64,000 bases of DNA from Mycobacterium sp. (GTDB lineage: Bacteria; Actinomycetota; Actinomycetes; Mycobacteriales; Mycobacteriaceae), in contig JAKFVT010000001.1 of assembly GCA_021732005.1 (NCBI GenBank), forward strand, positions 1 through 64,000, in the 5' to 3' direction. Below are positions 56,013-64,000 of the stretch, piece by piece. A program made the position numbers and the translations under genes. The stretch's first letter is position 1; each line of letters begins with the position of its first letter. The notes beneath the pieces are model-generated. The model was given only the letters and a program-made list of their open reading frames with translations, had not been told where the DNA came from and searched no databases.

Positions 56013-58138
56013 AGGTCCTCCAGGGTGTCGTCGTACACGCCGTCGGTGACAGCGAACGGGGCATCATCGAGGTCGTCGCCGATGGACGCGGCCTCCTCAG
56101 CGGCTGCCTGGGCTGGGTCGACACCGGCCAGGACCCGCTGTGCGGTCGGAAGCGCGCTGACACTAATCGCAGCAGCCAAATCGATTTCCAGAGAGGACTG
56201 TTCGCGACACAGACGCAGGGCGGCGCGGCGTTCCGCCGGGGACCGGCCCTGGCTCAGATTGCGCCGTTCCAGCAACTCCGCCAGGGCCAATTTGTCGTCG
56301 AACACGGGGTGTCTGGCTTGGGCGAGCCGGCGCGCGAACTCCAGGCCGTCCTCATTCATCGGTGCCGTCAACAGGGATGCGTGTGTCCATAGCAGCGGAT
56401 GCCATGTTCGGGTGTGGTGGAGATCGAAGAAGAAGATCTGGCGGATGTCATCGGGATTGACTTGAAACGGCCACTTCCCCTTCTGTTCGGTGAAGGGGCT
56501 CTTCCTGCCGACGTAGTCGACGAGCACGCTGCCCCGATAGACCCGGCCGTTAACTTCGACGCCGTAGTGCTGGATGGTGCGCCACACCACCGGCAGAAAG
56601 CGATACGCAAGGTCAGGGTCGCGGGGCACCCGCAGATAACCAGCCCGAGCGATGCCGTGTTCGAACATCTGCACCGGTGACATGCCCAACGACCACAGCC
56701 CCGGCTCTCCGACCCCGTCGTGGGGGCGCCGGTGATAGACGCACGCCACCCACTCTCGTAGCAGCGCCTCCAGCTCGTCGAGGAAAAAGTAGGCCTCTGT
56801 TTCCGGTGAAAGCCCCCGTGAGTACACGTCGGGTCCCTTATAGCCGGGCAGCTCTTGCAAGAACCCCTCCCGGACCGTGCGGAAGAATCGCTCCACCGGT
56901 CCCTTGTCCCGGCCGGTGCGTATCCGCGCAGGCTGGATCGAGATCCCCGCTTGCCGGCACGCACTGGTCAGCGCCTCGCCGACGTAGATCTTGCCGTGAT
57001 CGACCACCACGGTTTCGGGCGCGATTGCTGGTGACGCGGCGAAGACACTGTCGGGATCCAAGGCATCCGCCTCGACCAGTACCGATTTCGGGATGCCGTG
57101 GGGCGGCCACACCGCCTCAGTCGGCCAGTCCCGGCCCGCCGGGGCCGGCCGCAGGCACTGATAGAGCACGGTGGCGGCATCGAAGGCCTTCGCCGCCCCG
57201 GGGGTCAGTCGTAATCCGGTGATGCATCGCGAATACCAGTCCATCGCGACCGTCAGCTCCACACTCGTCCAGCGCAGCGTCTGCGGATCCATCGCGAACA
57301 CATCCAGGCGTGTGGTATCCATCAACACGTACTCCCCCGGCCGCGCCGGATGCAGCATGCCGTAGGCCTCAAGCGGTCGAGCAGCGATGTCCCGGTTACG
57401 TTTTGACGAATGATGGAATATGGGGTGGCGGCGCTCGAGGGCCTCGAGGATCTCGTAGGCGCGCGTGCGTTCAGGCAACGGAACGCACCCCCGGCCGTAG
57501 GTGGCGGTGATGCGGGCTCTCGTCTGGGCGATGATGTGCTGCTTACTCGGGCGAGACGAGTCGGTGTGTTCGATCATGATGTCGAGCGCAATGCGTTCGA
57601 AGACCGCGAAACGGGTTGTTTCGGCTGCGATTCGGGCCGCGTGACCGGAGAGCAGACCGGTTTCGCCGTCGCGGAGATAGTCCGCGACCCACCGCTCGAC
57701 GGTGCGGAATCCGATACGCAGCTCGCGCGCTTTCGCAGAGATACGTTCAGTACGTGACACATTCGACCCGTAGGCGGACCGCGGCTCGGCTGCCGAAGCG
57801 GTCCGGGCACTGCCCGAATGGTATCCCGTTAGCACTTCCCGCACGTGGCCCGCGCGATCACGGGCTCGCCACCTATCAGACTCCGATGCAGCACCCCAGA
57901 TCGTGGCGACAGGTACACCAGCATCGGGGAGTTCCGGTTTCAGTCCATCGTCGAGCAAACGGACATCATCCGAAAACATGACTTCGCTCAGGGCGATTTG
58001 CCGCAAGACTCCGCTGCGGAGATCCTTGGTCGCGAGCACCACATCACCTGGTCGACAGTGCAATTCGACCACTTCGACGATCTCGCCGTCATAGAGGAAG
58101 CGGGTGCCAATCCGCACGTCCGTCGTTGCGGGCTTCAT
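56009..58138 (-). CDS. tnsB: TnsB/TniA DDE transposase
   Basis: The product is 709 residues from ATG 58138. N-terminal DNA-binding helices include an HTH near residues 130-165 (ISAKARELRIGFRTVERWVADYL). The integrase-fold core has D274 (VLMDTTRLD), D380 (VVVDHGKIY) and E416 (DKGPVERFF); the D-35-E spacing is exactly canonical. A C-terminal beta-barrel region of Mu type follows. It cuts the 3' ends and performs strand transfer. It is coupled by 4-nt overlaps to tnsA and tnsC. Confidence 0.92.
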   Translation of the reverse strand: MKPATTDVRIGTRFLYDGEIVEVVELHCRPGDVVLATKDLRSGVLRQIALSEVMFSDDVRLLDDGLKPELPDAGVPVATIWGAASESDRWRARDRAGHVREVLTGYHSGSARTASAAEPRSAYGSNVSRTERISAKARELRIGFRTVERWVADYLRDGETGLLSGHAARIAAETTRFAVFERIALDIMIEHTDSSRPSKQHIIAQTRARITATYGRGCVPLPERTRAYEILEALERRHPIFHHSSKRNRDIAARPLEAYGMLHPARPGEYVLMDTTRLDVFAMDPQTLRWTSVELTVAMDWYSRCITGLRLTPGAAKAFDAATVLYQCLRPAPAGRDWPTEAVWPPHGIPKSVLVEADALDPDSVFAASPAIAPETVVVDHGKIYVGEALTSACRQAGISIQPARIRTGRDKGPVERFFRTVREGFLQELPGYKGPDVYSRGLSPETEAYFFLDELEALLREWVACVYHRRPHDGVGEPGLWSLGMSPVQMFEHGIARAGYLRVPRDPDLAYRFLPVVWRTIQHYGVEVNGRVYRGSVLVDYVGRKSPFTEQKGKWPFQVNPDDIRQIFFFDLHHTRTWHPLLWTHASLLTAPMNEDGLEFARRLAQARHPVFDDKLALAELLERRNLSQGRSPAERRAALRLCREQSSLEIDLAAAISVSALPTAQRVLAGVDPAQAAAEEAASIGDDLDDAPFAVTDGVYDDTLEDL

Positions 58139-58890
58139 GGCTCCTCCAATACCGTCGACGAACTCAACGGGTCATCGAGGTCAGCGCACAGTTCGTGGCG
58201 CCATAACAAGTTCAAGACCGCAGCGCGACACAACGGAGGTGAGAGTCCCGGGAAAGCGCTCGCCGCGTATGCAATTGGGTGACCGATGAGTATTGGTATC
58301 GCTAGCCGGATCGCCTCCCGCAATTCTGGAGACACCAACCAGTCGCGCCGAAAACCCGCCAAAAAGCGGATGTTTGCGAACCGCACCGGCGTCGGCTCGG
58401 ACACCACCTGGTAGTCCCAGCCAAGCGAGCTGATGACTTCGTTGGTCCACGCGCACAACGCCTCAATCTTCGGATGAGCCAGTCGCTCCGCACGTGCCAC
58501 GTCCACGACTACTGGGCCATCGACGGTGTCCCACAGATAGTCCGGAATGTGCCGACGCAGTCGACCTCCCACATCGGCGCTCAACAAGAACGGCTGAGCA
58601 ACCATCGCACGTACATCGGGGTCGAAGTCTGCGCGGATCAGACACGACAACTCCAGCCGCGACTCATAGATGACATGATCACCAACCGTCGACGACCAAT
58701 ACGTCCCCGAGTAATGCCGCTGACCGAAATACCACCGAAACGTCCGCCACGGACTCGCCGCCAACAACGCCGACACAGGCAGACGACCCGCCGGCAGACA
58801 CCGCTCTTCCCCCGCCGCGGGTCGAAACGCGATCACCGCGGAAGAGACATCGACATCCACACCAACCGACACCACAAGCTCCGCGAGCAT
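58135..58890 (-). CDS. tnsA: TnsA-like endonuclease subunit, catalytic Lys apparently replaced
   Basis: The product is 251 residues from ATG 58890 (MLAELVVSVG); the frame is open to 59016. The TnsA nuclease fold is recognisable: YESRLELSCLIRADFD (E76/E80) and RRHIPDYLWD (D117). Then comes a strand VVVDVARAERL where family members, as I recall them, have VVVDVK. The expected catalytic Lys is therefore Ala132. TnsA cuts the 5' ends of the transposon. Without that cut, Tn7 transposes by a replicative route. C-terminal helices likely contact TnsC. It is the first gene of the operon. Confidence 0.85.
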   Translation of the reverse strand: MLAELVVSVGVDVDVSSAVIAFRPAAGEERCLPAGRLPVSALLAASPWRTFRWYFGQRHYSGTYWSSTVGDHVIYESRLELSCLIRADFDPDVRAMVAQPFLLSADVGGRLRRHIPDYLWDTVDGPVVVDVARAERLAHPKIEALCAWTNEVISSLGWDYQVVSEPTPVRFANIRFLAGFRRDWLVSPELREAIRLAIPILIGHPIAYAASAFPGLSPPLCRAAVLNLLWRHELCADLDDPLSSSTVLEEP

Positions 58891-59356
58891 TACTGCTACC
58901 CATCGAGAGTGACACCCCGGAGAAGGGAACGGCATCGAAATCGAGGATTTGTCCGTCGCTCTGCGAATGAACGGCACTTGGGATGCTGAATCCCGTCGAG
59001 CAATCTGCCGATGCACTGCGGAAGCCAGGCAAGTGCGTGGAAATTCTCTGAACGTGGAAACGGCCTCTGAGGGGGCCAGCTCAATCGCTCACCTATTTGT
59101 TGGCCCTCGTGTTTGTCTCGTCCCAAGGTGTCGGACACCGGGAGTACGTTGACGCACGGACGGCGTTGAGCCATCAGGCCGTCTACACGACACGGCCAAT
59201 CGGTCGGATTACGGGGATTGGAGTCAAGTGCGGAAGCGATGCAAGGACAATCGCCGCAAAAGTGCTTCCCGTCGACGGCGGGTTGATCCACTTGGCCTTA
59301 GGCAAGACGGCGGTCCAGCCAGATTCGAAGACGGTCGAGAAGGCAATCTTGCCGAT
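58891..59356. other. divergent intergenic region between tnsA and the nuclease operon
   Basis: No supported gene. Notable elements are a palindrome GGTGTCGGACACC (59128-59140) and a partial direct repeat TGCGGAAGCnAnGCAAG at 59016-59034 and 59228-59246. It should contain promoters for both operons and, in a canonical Tn7 layout, could contain the right end. In-frame extension of the nuclease gene to GTG 59228 is possible but Arg-rich. Confidence 0.5.
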
Positions 59357-61498
59357 ATGGTCAGCGATATAAGCCTTTTCGCCGGTTGCGAGTCAGTCGC
59401 CGCTGCGCGGACCATTTTGCGCGAACAGATCCAGCTTGAAGTCGAGGCGATGGCCACTCTGGTGCAAGACGCCGACGCGTTCGACGTCATCGAGCTGATG
59501 CGACTGCGTGAGCTTGGTGTTCCCCAGGCTGCACCCGGTGGCAGTGCACTCGCCATCGAGATCGTGGCCGCCGTGCTGCTTTCTCGGGGATCTCGGAAGC
59601 CGAGCGCATTGCCGCGCGACGAGACCAGGCCCCATATGGCCGTCAATGAGTTGCATCATCGGGCGTTGCGCTTGATGCGGCTCGCGCAGGCGCGCCAACT
59701 CACCGAGGCGGCCTTGAACGGCGATTCCCTCGCCATGCTTGCCGCCGAGTATCAAGGCACCGTGATGGGCATCCGCAACTTGCAGTACAGCAGCGTTCGA
59801 GATGCGCATGAAGCTCAGCTCTTCGACAACGAACGAGCAGCCAGCCTGATGCAAAAGCACCTGGGATACACCTACCCGCAGGTCGTCGCAGTTCGTGAAG
59901 CCATCATGGAGGTGTCATCGCAGCGGATGACAGGCCTCAGGGATGCAACCGCAGACATCATGTTGCGCAACCAGGGCGTTCCGCCGGACCAGATACCAGC
60001 AGCCGAGGCGGAGGAAGTGATGTCGCAAATGGTTGCTCTGATGTTCCTGCCAGGAGATCGGGCCACGATTTCCGCGAACGATGTTGCGCCCTCGGCAGAT
60101 GTCAGCGAAGAGACAGCGCTTGCTGTTTTGACCTCGTTCTCTCAGTTCTTCGACTCAGCGATATCTGCGACTGACCGTGTCTACGACATGCTGGTCGGGA
60201 CGAATCCGTTCCTGAGCACGCCGCTCGTTTCAGACGGGGCCGGCCACTTCGTATCGACGTCAAATGAGGTGGGAAACGACTCGTTGCGGAGGATCTTCGA
60301 GAAGGCGCTCACTTCGAGTGGCAAGGACTTCACCTCGTACGACCAGAAAATTCGCGTTGCAATGAGCGAGCAGATCGCGCTTGACGGGCTTTCGTCGATC
60401 CTTGACACCCCGCCGTCGCACGCTGCATTCAAGTACTTTGCACCCGAAAACGAAGAAGAAATCGGCCAGCTTGGATCCGGGTGTGCGGACCCCGCCGCAG
60501 TCGGCAAGCAAGTCGAAGGCGATGGCCTTTTCATCATCGATGACGTTGCGATCGTCGTGGAGACGAAAGGCAAGTCGATGGCCGAGCAGTCGCGACGAGG
60601 AGACGTCACTCGGCTTTCGCGCGATCTCGCCGCGACCATTGGGGATGCCTGTGAACAGGCGAGACGGATCGAACGTCTCATCGAGACCAACCGAGGCATC
60701 TGGCTGGCCGACAAGAGCTGGCTGGATTTGTCGCATATCCGGGAGGTTCGTTGCGTGGCGGCACTCCTAGACGATGTCGGCCCACTGGGGACCGCGATCG
60801 GTCGACTTCAGCAGGCTGGAATTGTGAGCGAGGACAAACCACCGTGGATCACCTCGCTGCACGACCTCACTACCATCGCCGCTGTTTGTGATCGACCAGC
60901 AGAGTTCTTGCACTACCTCAGGGTTCGAACGGACAGCCCGGTCACCACTCACTTCTGGGCACTTGACGAGCTCGACCTGTACATGATTTTCCTCCAGGGA
61001 GATCTCTGGGTCGATGCTGGTGAGGAAGGTACCGTCAACATGGTCGACGACCATTGCGTCGAGCTCAACGCGTGGATGGATCGGCACGAACATGAAGGGA
61101 CCGAATTACCCGAGAAGCCGTCGTTCAACGCTGTTCCAGCGATGCTGGAGCTCGTCGACGAGATTGCCTCCTTGCGCCACCCTGGCTGGCTGCGATGCGG
61201 CGCCGACCTCTTGTCCTTGTCGGGTGAGGTTCAACAGCAGGTCTTAGATATCGTCGCTGAACTCGGCCGCCGAACTGGGGACGACGGCGCTGAACATCAT
61301 GGGGCCTTTTCATTCGATAGCCATTGGGGGCGTCCGGCCTTTTTCTTCTCGATCAGTCCAATGGGCGTGAACATGAACGAAGTTGAGACGCAACTGTTCC
61401 CCTATATGGATGCGAAGGCCACGCAGATCGGGGTTGAACGCTCTTACGGACTCATGTTTGACACCGACCAGAAGTTGAAACGGTTTCTCTACTTGTAG
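59357..61498 (+). CDS. large protein with central PD-(D/E)XK-type nuclease motif
   Basis: The product is 713 residues from ATG 59357 (alternative start GTG 59228, 756 residues). Residues 1-370 are mostly helical, with no recognised domain. A restriction-endonuclease-like core follows: E387-x-D389 (VEGDGLFIID) and E402-x-K404 (IVVETKGKS), then a helix (DLAATIGDACEQARRI). This E-D-ExK order is that of PD-(D/E)XK/NERD-type enzymes. The C-terminal 300 residues are unassigned. It is the first gene of an operon followed by a second protein of the same general plan and a SEC-C gene. I recognise no described system with this set; antiphage defence is inferred from the mobile-element context. Confidence 0.75.
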   Translation: MVSDISLFAGCESVAAARTILREQIQLEVEAMATLVQDADAFDVIELMRLRELGVPQAAPGGSALAIEIVAAVLLSRGSRKPSALPRDETRPHMAVNELHHRALRLMRLAQARQLTEAALNGDSLAMLAAEYQGTVMGIRNLQYSSVRDAHEAQLFDNERAASLMQKHLGYTYPQVVAVREAIMEVSSQRMTGLRDATADIMLRNQGVPPDQIPAAEAEEVMSQMVALMFLPGDRATISANDVAPSADVSEETALAVLTSFSQFFDSAISATDRVYDMLVGTNPFLSTPLVSDGAGHFVSTSNEVGNDSLRRIFEKALTSSGKDFTSYDQKIRVAMSEQIALDGLSSILDTPPSHAAFKYFAPENEEEIGQLGSGCADPAAVGKQVEGDGLFIIDDVAIVVETKGKSMAEQSRRGDVTRLSRDLAATIGDACEQARRIERLIETNRGIWLADKSWLDLSHIREVRCVAALLDDVGPLGTAIGRLQQAGIVSEDKPPWITSLHDLTTIAAVCDRPAEFLHYLRVRTDSPVTTHFWALDELDLYMIFLQGDLWVDAGEEGTVNMVDDHCVELNAWMDRHEHEGTELPEKPSFNAVPAMLELVDEIASLRHPGWLRCGADLLSLSGEVQQQVLDIVAELGRRTGDDGAEHHGAFSFDSHWGRPAFFFSISPMGVNMNEVETQLFPYMDAKATQIGVERSYGLMFDTDQKLKRFLYL

Positions 61499-61654
61499 GC
61501 ACTGTTTTCTAGCCCGGCTCTCGAAATACCCACTGCTTGGTGTCCGCCGGGACACAGCTGTTCGCCAATCAACACGACAATTTCACCGGGGAGCCTGCAC
61601 GCGGGTTCGGCAGACGAGTGCCCGTTTGTCGGGGGCATGCGGTAGTAGACACGT

Positions 61655-62236
61655 ATGGATGTCGAAGACGCGGCGCCAGAGGCCCGCAGTGCGCAATTCG
61701 AGTCAGCATGGTCCGCGTTCGACAACGCGACACGTGCAGCAGAACGCATGGCGAGCACGTGGAACGATCTGGTCGCGCCGGATCTGTTCAGAACCAACGT
61801 TCACGTCGATGACGATGGGAATGGACGTGTCGACGTCCTAATCTCTGAGTACGAGGGTCACCACCTCGATGACCTGGAGCTGCATGCCCGCGCGTTTATC
61901 GATGCGCTGATGGCGAGCGCACGCGAGGCGCTGCGTGCCGCTGAGAAGATTGTCTCGGGCCCGTTGGGCCCACCCCAGATTGAGCGCCTCCCGCTTTACA
62001 ACGCAGAATCCGAATTTCTTGAGTTCTTCAAATCGGGAGCATTGTCGGGTCTGCGGCCTGATCAGATCCAGTTGATCGAGCAGTTCCAGCCCTATTACTG
62101 GGCTAATGCCGTCAAGCCAGCTCACCGACGATTAGGCGCCGTCTTAACTCGCCTTTTTGGTCTCGCGACGCGGCGGGGCAACGGGAGGCCGAGCGTCTGG
62201 TGGCCTTCTGGGTGCAATCCGCGTCCCCTGACTTAG
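61655..62236 (+). CDS. N-terminal part of a second large protein, frameshifted near 62155
   Basis: The open frame encodes 193 residues from ATG 61655. The first 167 look coding (helical, acidic: FESAWSAFDNATRAAERMAS, LHARAFIDALMASAREAL, QFQPYYWANAVKPAHRRLG). After the T5 run at 62154-62158 this frame becomes an Arg/Pro/Trp-rich shadow. The minus-one frame takes over with natural-looking sequence (RDAAGQREAERLVAFWVQSAS) that continues into the next frame. The two frames are therefore probably one gene of about 760 codons. A separate small protein overlapping the next gene is less likely. Confidence 0.6.
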   Translation: MDVEDAAPEARSAQFESAWSAFDNATRAAERMASTWNDLVAPDLFRTNVHVDDDGNGRVDVLISEYEGHHLDDLELHARAFIDALMASAREALRAAEKIVSGPLGPPQIERLPLYNAESEFLEFFKSGALSGLRPDQIQLIEQFQPYYWANAVKPAHRRLGAVLTRLFGLATRRGNGRPSVWWPSGCNPRPLT

Positions 62237-63939
62237 AAGTAGATCCACCAGCGGTGGTCACTCAGTTGCAGAACTACCCGGATGGGGTTCTCGACGATTG
62301 CCATCTGGTCGCGACGTTCCGTGTGCCTCCGGGTACCTCGGTGCAGTACACCCCGGATATCGCCTTTGATCCCATCCTCAATACCGAGCCCTGGCCCGAG
62401 AATCCAGACGACAACCTGAGCGTCCAATGCCGCCAAATCCTACGGGCGATTGAGGAGCTCATCGTGGGCTTCGAGCGTTCAGTGGGACTTCGACCACCGC
62501 TCAACGATGGGCACTTTCGGCTTGTACCGGCGGACGACGATCCCCTTTGGGCGCGAGTCGACACTAGCGATAGCCCTGATGTCGAGGCAGGCCTCGCTGG
62601 ATCTGACATCGGTCTGGCGACGTATCGTTCGGGAGACGACCTCATCATGCTGGTTCAACGACCCGACGGGGTCTATGGGCGAATTGTCCCGATGGCTGGC
62701 GAACTCGATCCCGCCGCAAATCGTGGTGCGGCGGCCGAGGATGCGACTCGTGCCTCAGCGGCCCAGTGGGGTCTTCCGGATTTCGTCTTTGAGCCTGAAA
62801 CAGTCCAACGTGGCAGTGCCACAAGAGAAGTCGGCGACGGCACCGTCATCTGCGGTGATCGCGGGCTGGCCGTTCAAGTGAAGGCCAGGACCAACGTGAC
62901 CACAACTGATGACCGGGAGCGTGCATGGATGGTCAAGAAGGCCAGGGAAGGAGCACGGCAGGCAAGCGGATCTGTCAGGACAGTTCAGCGCGGACCCGTT
63001 GCGCACACAAACGCACGCGGACGGTCAATCACCGTCAATGGTAATGCGATTCAATGGGTTGGTGTGGTGATCATCGACCACGACACGCCCCCAGACAACG
63101 TGTCCGCCTACGCAGAAACGGTGCCAATTCCGTACGTTGTCATCCTGAGGAGAGAATGGGATTTTCTGTTCGATCAGCTGCGTTCGACAACTGCCGTCGT
63201 GGACTATCTCCATCGCATCGCCGGGCATCTTGTGGCGCCTGGCGATCAAGTCACTCATTACTACGAGTTAGCGCTGGCAGACGAACGGACGCCACCAGAC
63301 TTTGAACGATCTGGCATACCGGCCCCACTCAATGATCCCGAGCTTCGCACCTCACGACCGACACTGCCGCTTGAACCAGCAAGCGTCGCAGATGAATACG
63401 GGGCACGAATGTACCTGCAGATACTCGAAGACATTGCGGAGAGCCGACGGGTCGGCGACGAGGCAGACCGCCTATTTGTGCTGCACCTGCTCGACAAGCT
63501 CTACGTAGCCGAGCGCGCGGTTGTCGGGCGACTGCTGCTAACCAACATGAGCAAAGCACCCCGAGTGGACATCGGTACCACCCGTTGGGATTTCCGGCGC
63601 TATTTACTCGGTGAGACCGATCTCCATCTGGCATACGCAGTGTGCAACCACCTCACCGACCGACATAGGGTCGCGTTCAAACAGTGGGGCATGCTGCGCC
63701 ACCACGAATGGATCACTGCATTGGAACCCGACAGGCGAAGCGAGGCGACGACGGTGACAGTGATGCTGACTCCGCGGTATGACAAGGTTCGCCCTTGGGA
63801 CACAACTCTATTCGCACACTTCGGGGAAAGACCGTTCGACGACGATGAGCTGGAATCGATGCGCAGGCTATGGAACAACCCCCAGAATCTTGCGCCTGAC
63901 GCCGAGATCGAGTCAGGCGGCTGGCCGAGTGATCAATAA
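62200..63939 (+). CDS. C-terminal part of the second large protein, with PD-(D/E)XK-like motif
   Basis: From the first possible start (GTG 62200) the frame gives 579 residues, but coding-like sequence in this frame begins at about 62158. Residues 207-232 show a nuclease-like core: REVGDGTVI (E210, D213), then LAVQVKAR (Q226, K228), and a following helix (RAWMVKKAREGARQ). This mirrors the E-D-ExK region of the preceding protein, with Gln in place of the second acid. The remainder (e.g. VVIIDHDTPPDNVSA, WDFLFDQLRS) is unassigned. Together with 61655-62157 the joined product would be about 760 residues, with the nuclease motif near its middle, like its neighbour. Confidence 0.7.
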   Translation: MAFWVQSASPDLEVDPPAVVTQLQNYPDGVLDDCHLVATFRVPPGTSVQYTPDIAFDPILNTEPWPENPDDNLSVQCRQILRAIEELIVGFERSVGLRPPLNDGHFRLVPADDDPLWARVDTSDSPDVEAGLAGSDIGLATYRSGDDLIMLVQRPDGVYGRIVPMAGELDPAANRGAAAEDATRASAAQWGLPDFVFEPETVQRGSATREVGDGTVICGDRGLAVQVKARTNVTTTDDRERAWMVKKAREGARQASGSVRTVQRGPVAHTNARGRSITVNGNAIQWVGVVIIDHDTPPDNVSAYAETVPIPYVVILRREWDFLFDQLRSTTAVVDYLHRIAGHLVAPGDQVTHYYELALADERTPPDFERSGIPAPLNDPELRTSRPTLPLEPASVADEYGARMYLQILEDIAESRRVGDEADRLFVLHLLDKLYVAERAVVGRLLLTNMSKAPRVDIGTTRWDFRRYLLGETDLHLAYAVCNHLTDRHRVAFKQWGMLRHHEWITALEPDRRSEATTVTVMLTPRYDKVRPWDTTLFAHFGERPFDDDELESMRRLWNNPQNLAPDAEIESGGWPSDQ

Positions 63940-63954
63940 GGAAGGGTGACGATC

Positions 63955-64000
63955 GTGGATCCGTTGGCTCCGCTGGGTCGCAATGAGATGTGCTGGTGTG
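63955..64000 (+). CDS. SEC-C-motif protein, 5' end only
   Basis: A start at GTG 63955 with AAGGAAGGG about nine nt upstream follows the previous stop by 15 nt. The 15 residues visible (MDPLAPLGRNEMCWC) match the beginning of an N-terminal SEC-C zinc-binding motif, which usually continues GSGxKxKxCH. It is the third gene of the nuclease operon. Full length and other domains lie outside the window. Confidence 0.6.
   Translation, partial: MDPLAPLGRNEMCWC

Larger units (their letters stand above)
49663..58890. mobile_element. Tn7-like transposon (TnsA/B/C with two TniQ proteins); right end not located
   Basis: The core consists of tnsA, tnsB, tnsC and tniQ-2 in one overlapping minus-strand operon, then tniQ-1 and an XRE regulator. 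The left boundary is proposed at 49663, where a TGT-starting sequence carries two similar direct repeats. I could not find an inverted counterpart between 58891 and 64000, so the right end is either degenerate or beyond the window. If beyond, the operon at 59357 onward is cargo. The exact borders and target-site duplication are not established. Confidence 0.75.

Noticed and set aside
59128..59140. GGTGTCGGACACC palindrome as transposon right end
   Set aside because: It starts with TGT-like sequence on both strands but does not match the proposed left end or recur as TnsB sites, so it is only noted.
49577..64000. CRISPR array or Cas genes associated with the Tn7-like element
   Set aside because: No regularly spaced repeats and no Cas-like protein seen; the two TniQ proteins are not evidence of a CRISPR-guided system by themselves.

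Overview
The window is high-GC actinobacterial DNA and looks mycobacterial. The evidence is the gene families: a DUF3349-type protein, paired DUF4226/EspC-like small proteins, a Pkn-type kinase remnant, DosR-style tandem universal stress proteins, frequent GTG starts and ATGA stop/start overlaps. No rRNA, tRNA or CRISPR array was recognised.

Layout. (1) 1-1100: two DUF4226/EspC-like genes, the first running off the left edge, then a 5'-truncated Ser/Thr kinase (1473-2951). (2) 3188-6158: a minus-strand operon of two small membrane proteins, an ApbE flavin transferase and a heme/flavin/[2Fe-2S] membrane oxidoreductase. A response regulator/histidine kinase pair diverges from it (6294-8365). 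(3) 8.3-17.1 kb: intact genes (secreted protein, second kinase, DUF2231 protein, response regulator, aquaporin, VIT-type transporter, double ferritin-like lipoprotein) alternate with decayed duplicates of their own ends. This is a record of nested segmental duplication. (4) 17.1-34 kb: a stress and redox neighbourhood with three alpha/beta hydrolases, an APC permease, a P-type ATPase fused to a hemerythrin domain, a MgtC/DUF4010 membrane protein, two universal stress proteins and a DUF3349 protein. Several pseudogenes lie among them (metallo-beta-lactamase fold protein, KdpE-like regulator, DUF302 and others). (5) 34.2-46.9 kb: an ion-transport block with two MgtA-like P-type ATPases, a two-gene NitT/TauT-type ABC transporter lacking a binding protein, an ArsR-family regulator and two tandem VWA membrane proteins. 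A 27-bp motif around a TTGCGCAA palindrome occurs both at the arsR/ATPase divergent promoter and upstream of the ABC operon, so these units are probably co-regulated. (6) 47-49.6 kb: an IS3-type orfA remnant, a small membrane protein, a SpoIIAA-like protein and a slipin.

(7) 49.66-59 kb: a Tn7-like transposition module on the minus strand. tnsA, tnsB, tnsC and a long tniQ are joined by 4-nt overlaps. A second tniQ and an XRE regulator follow, with repeated ACTAGTAGT sites around them. TnsA appears to lack its catalytic lysine, and the long TniQ ends in a LysR-like DNA-binding domain. (8) 59.3-64 kb: a divergent operon of large unrecognised proteins. Two carry PD-(D/E)XK-type nuclease motifs near their centres; one of them is split by a frameshift at a T5 run. 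A SEC-C-motif gene begins at the right edge. I read this as probable cargo, plausibly an uncharacterised defence system. The Tn7-like module plus this nuclease/SEC-C operon is the most interesting part of the window.
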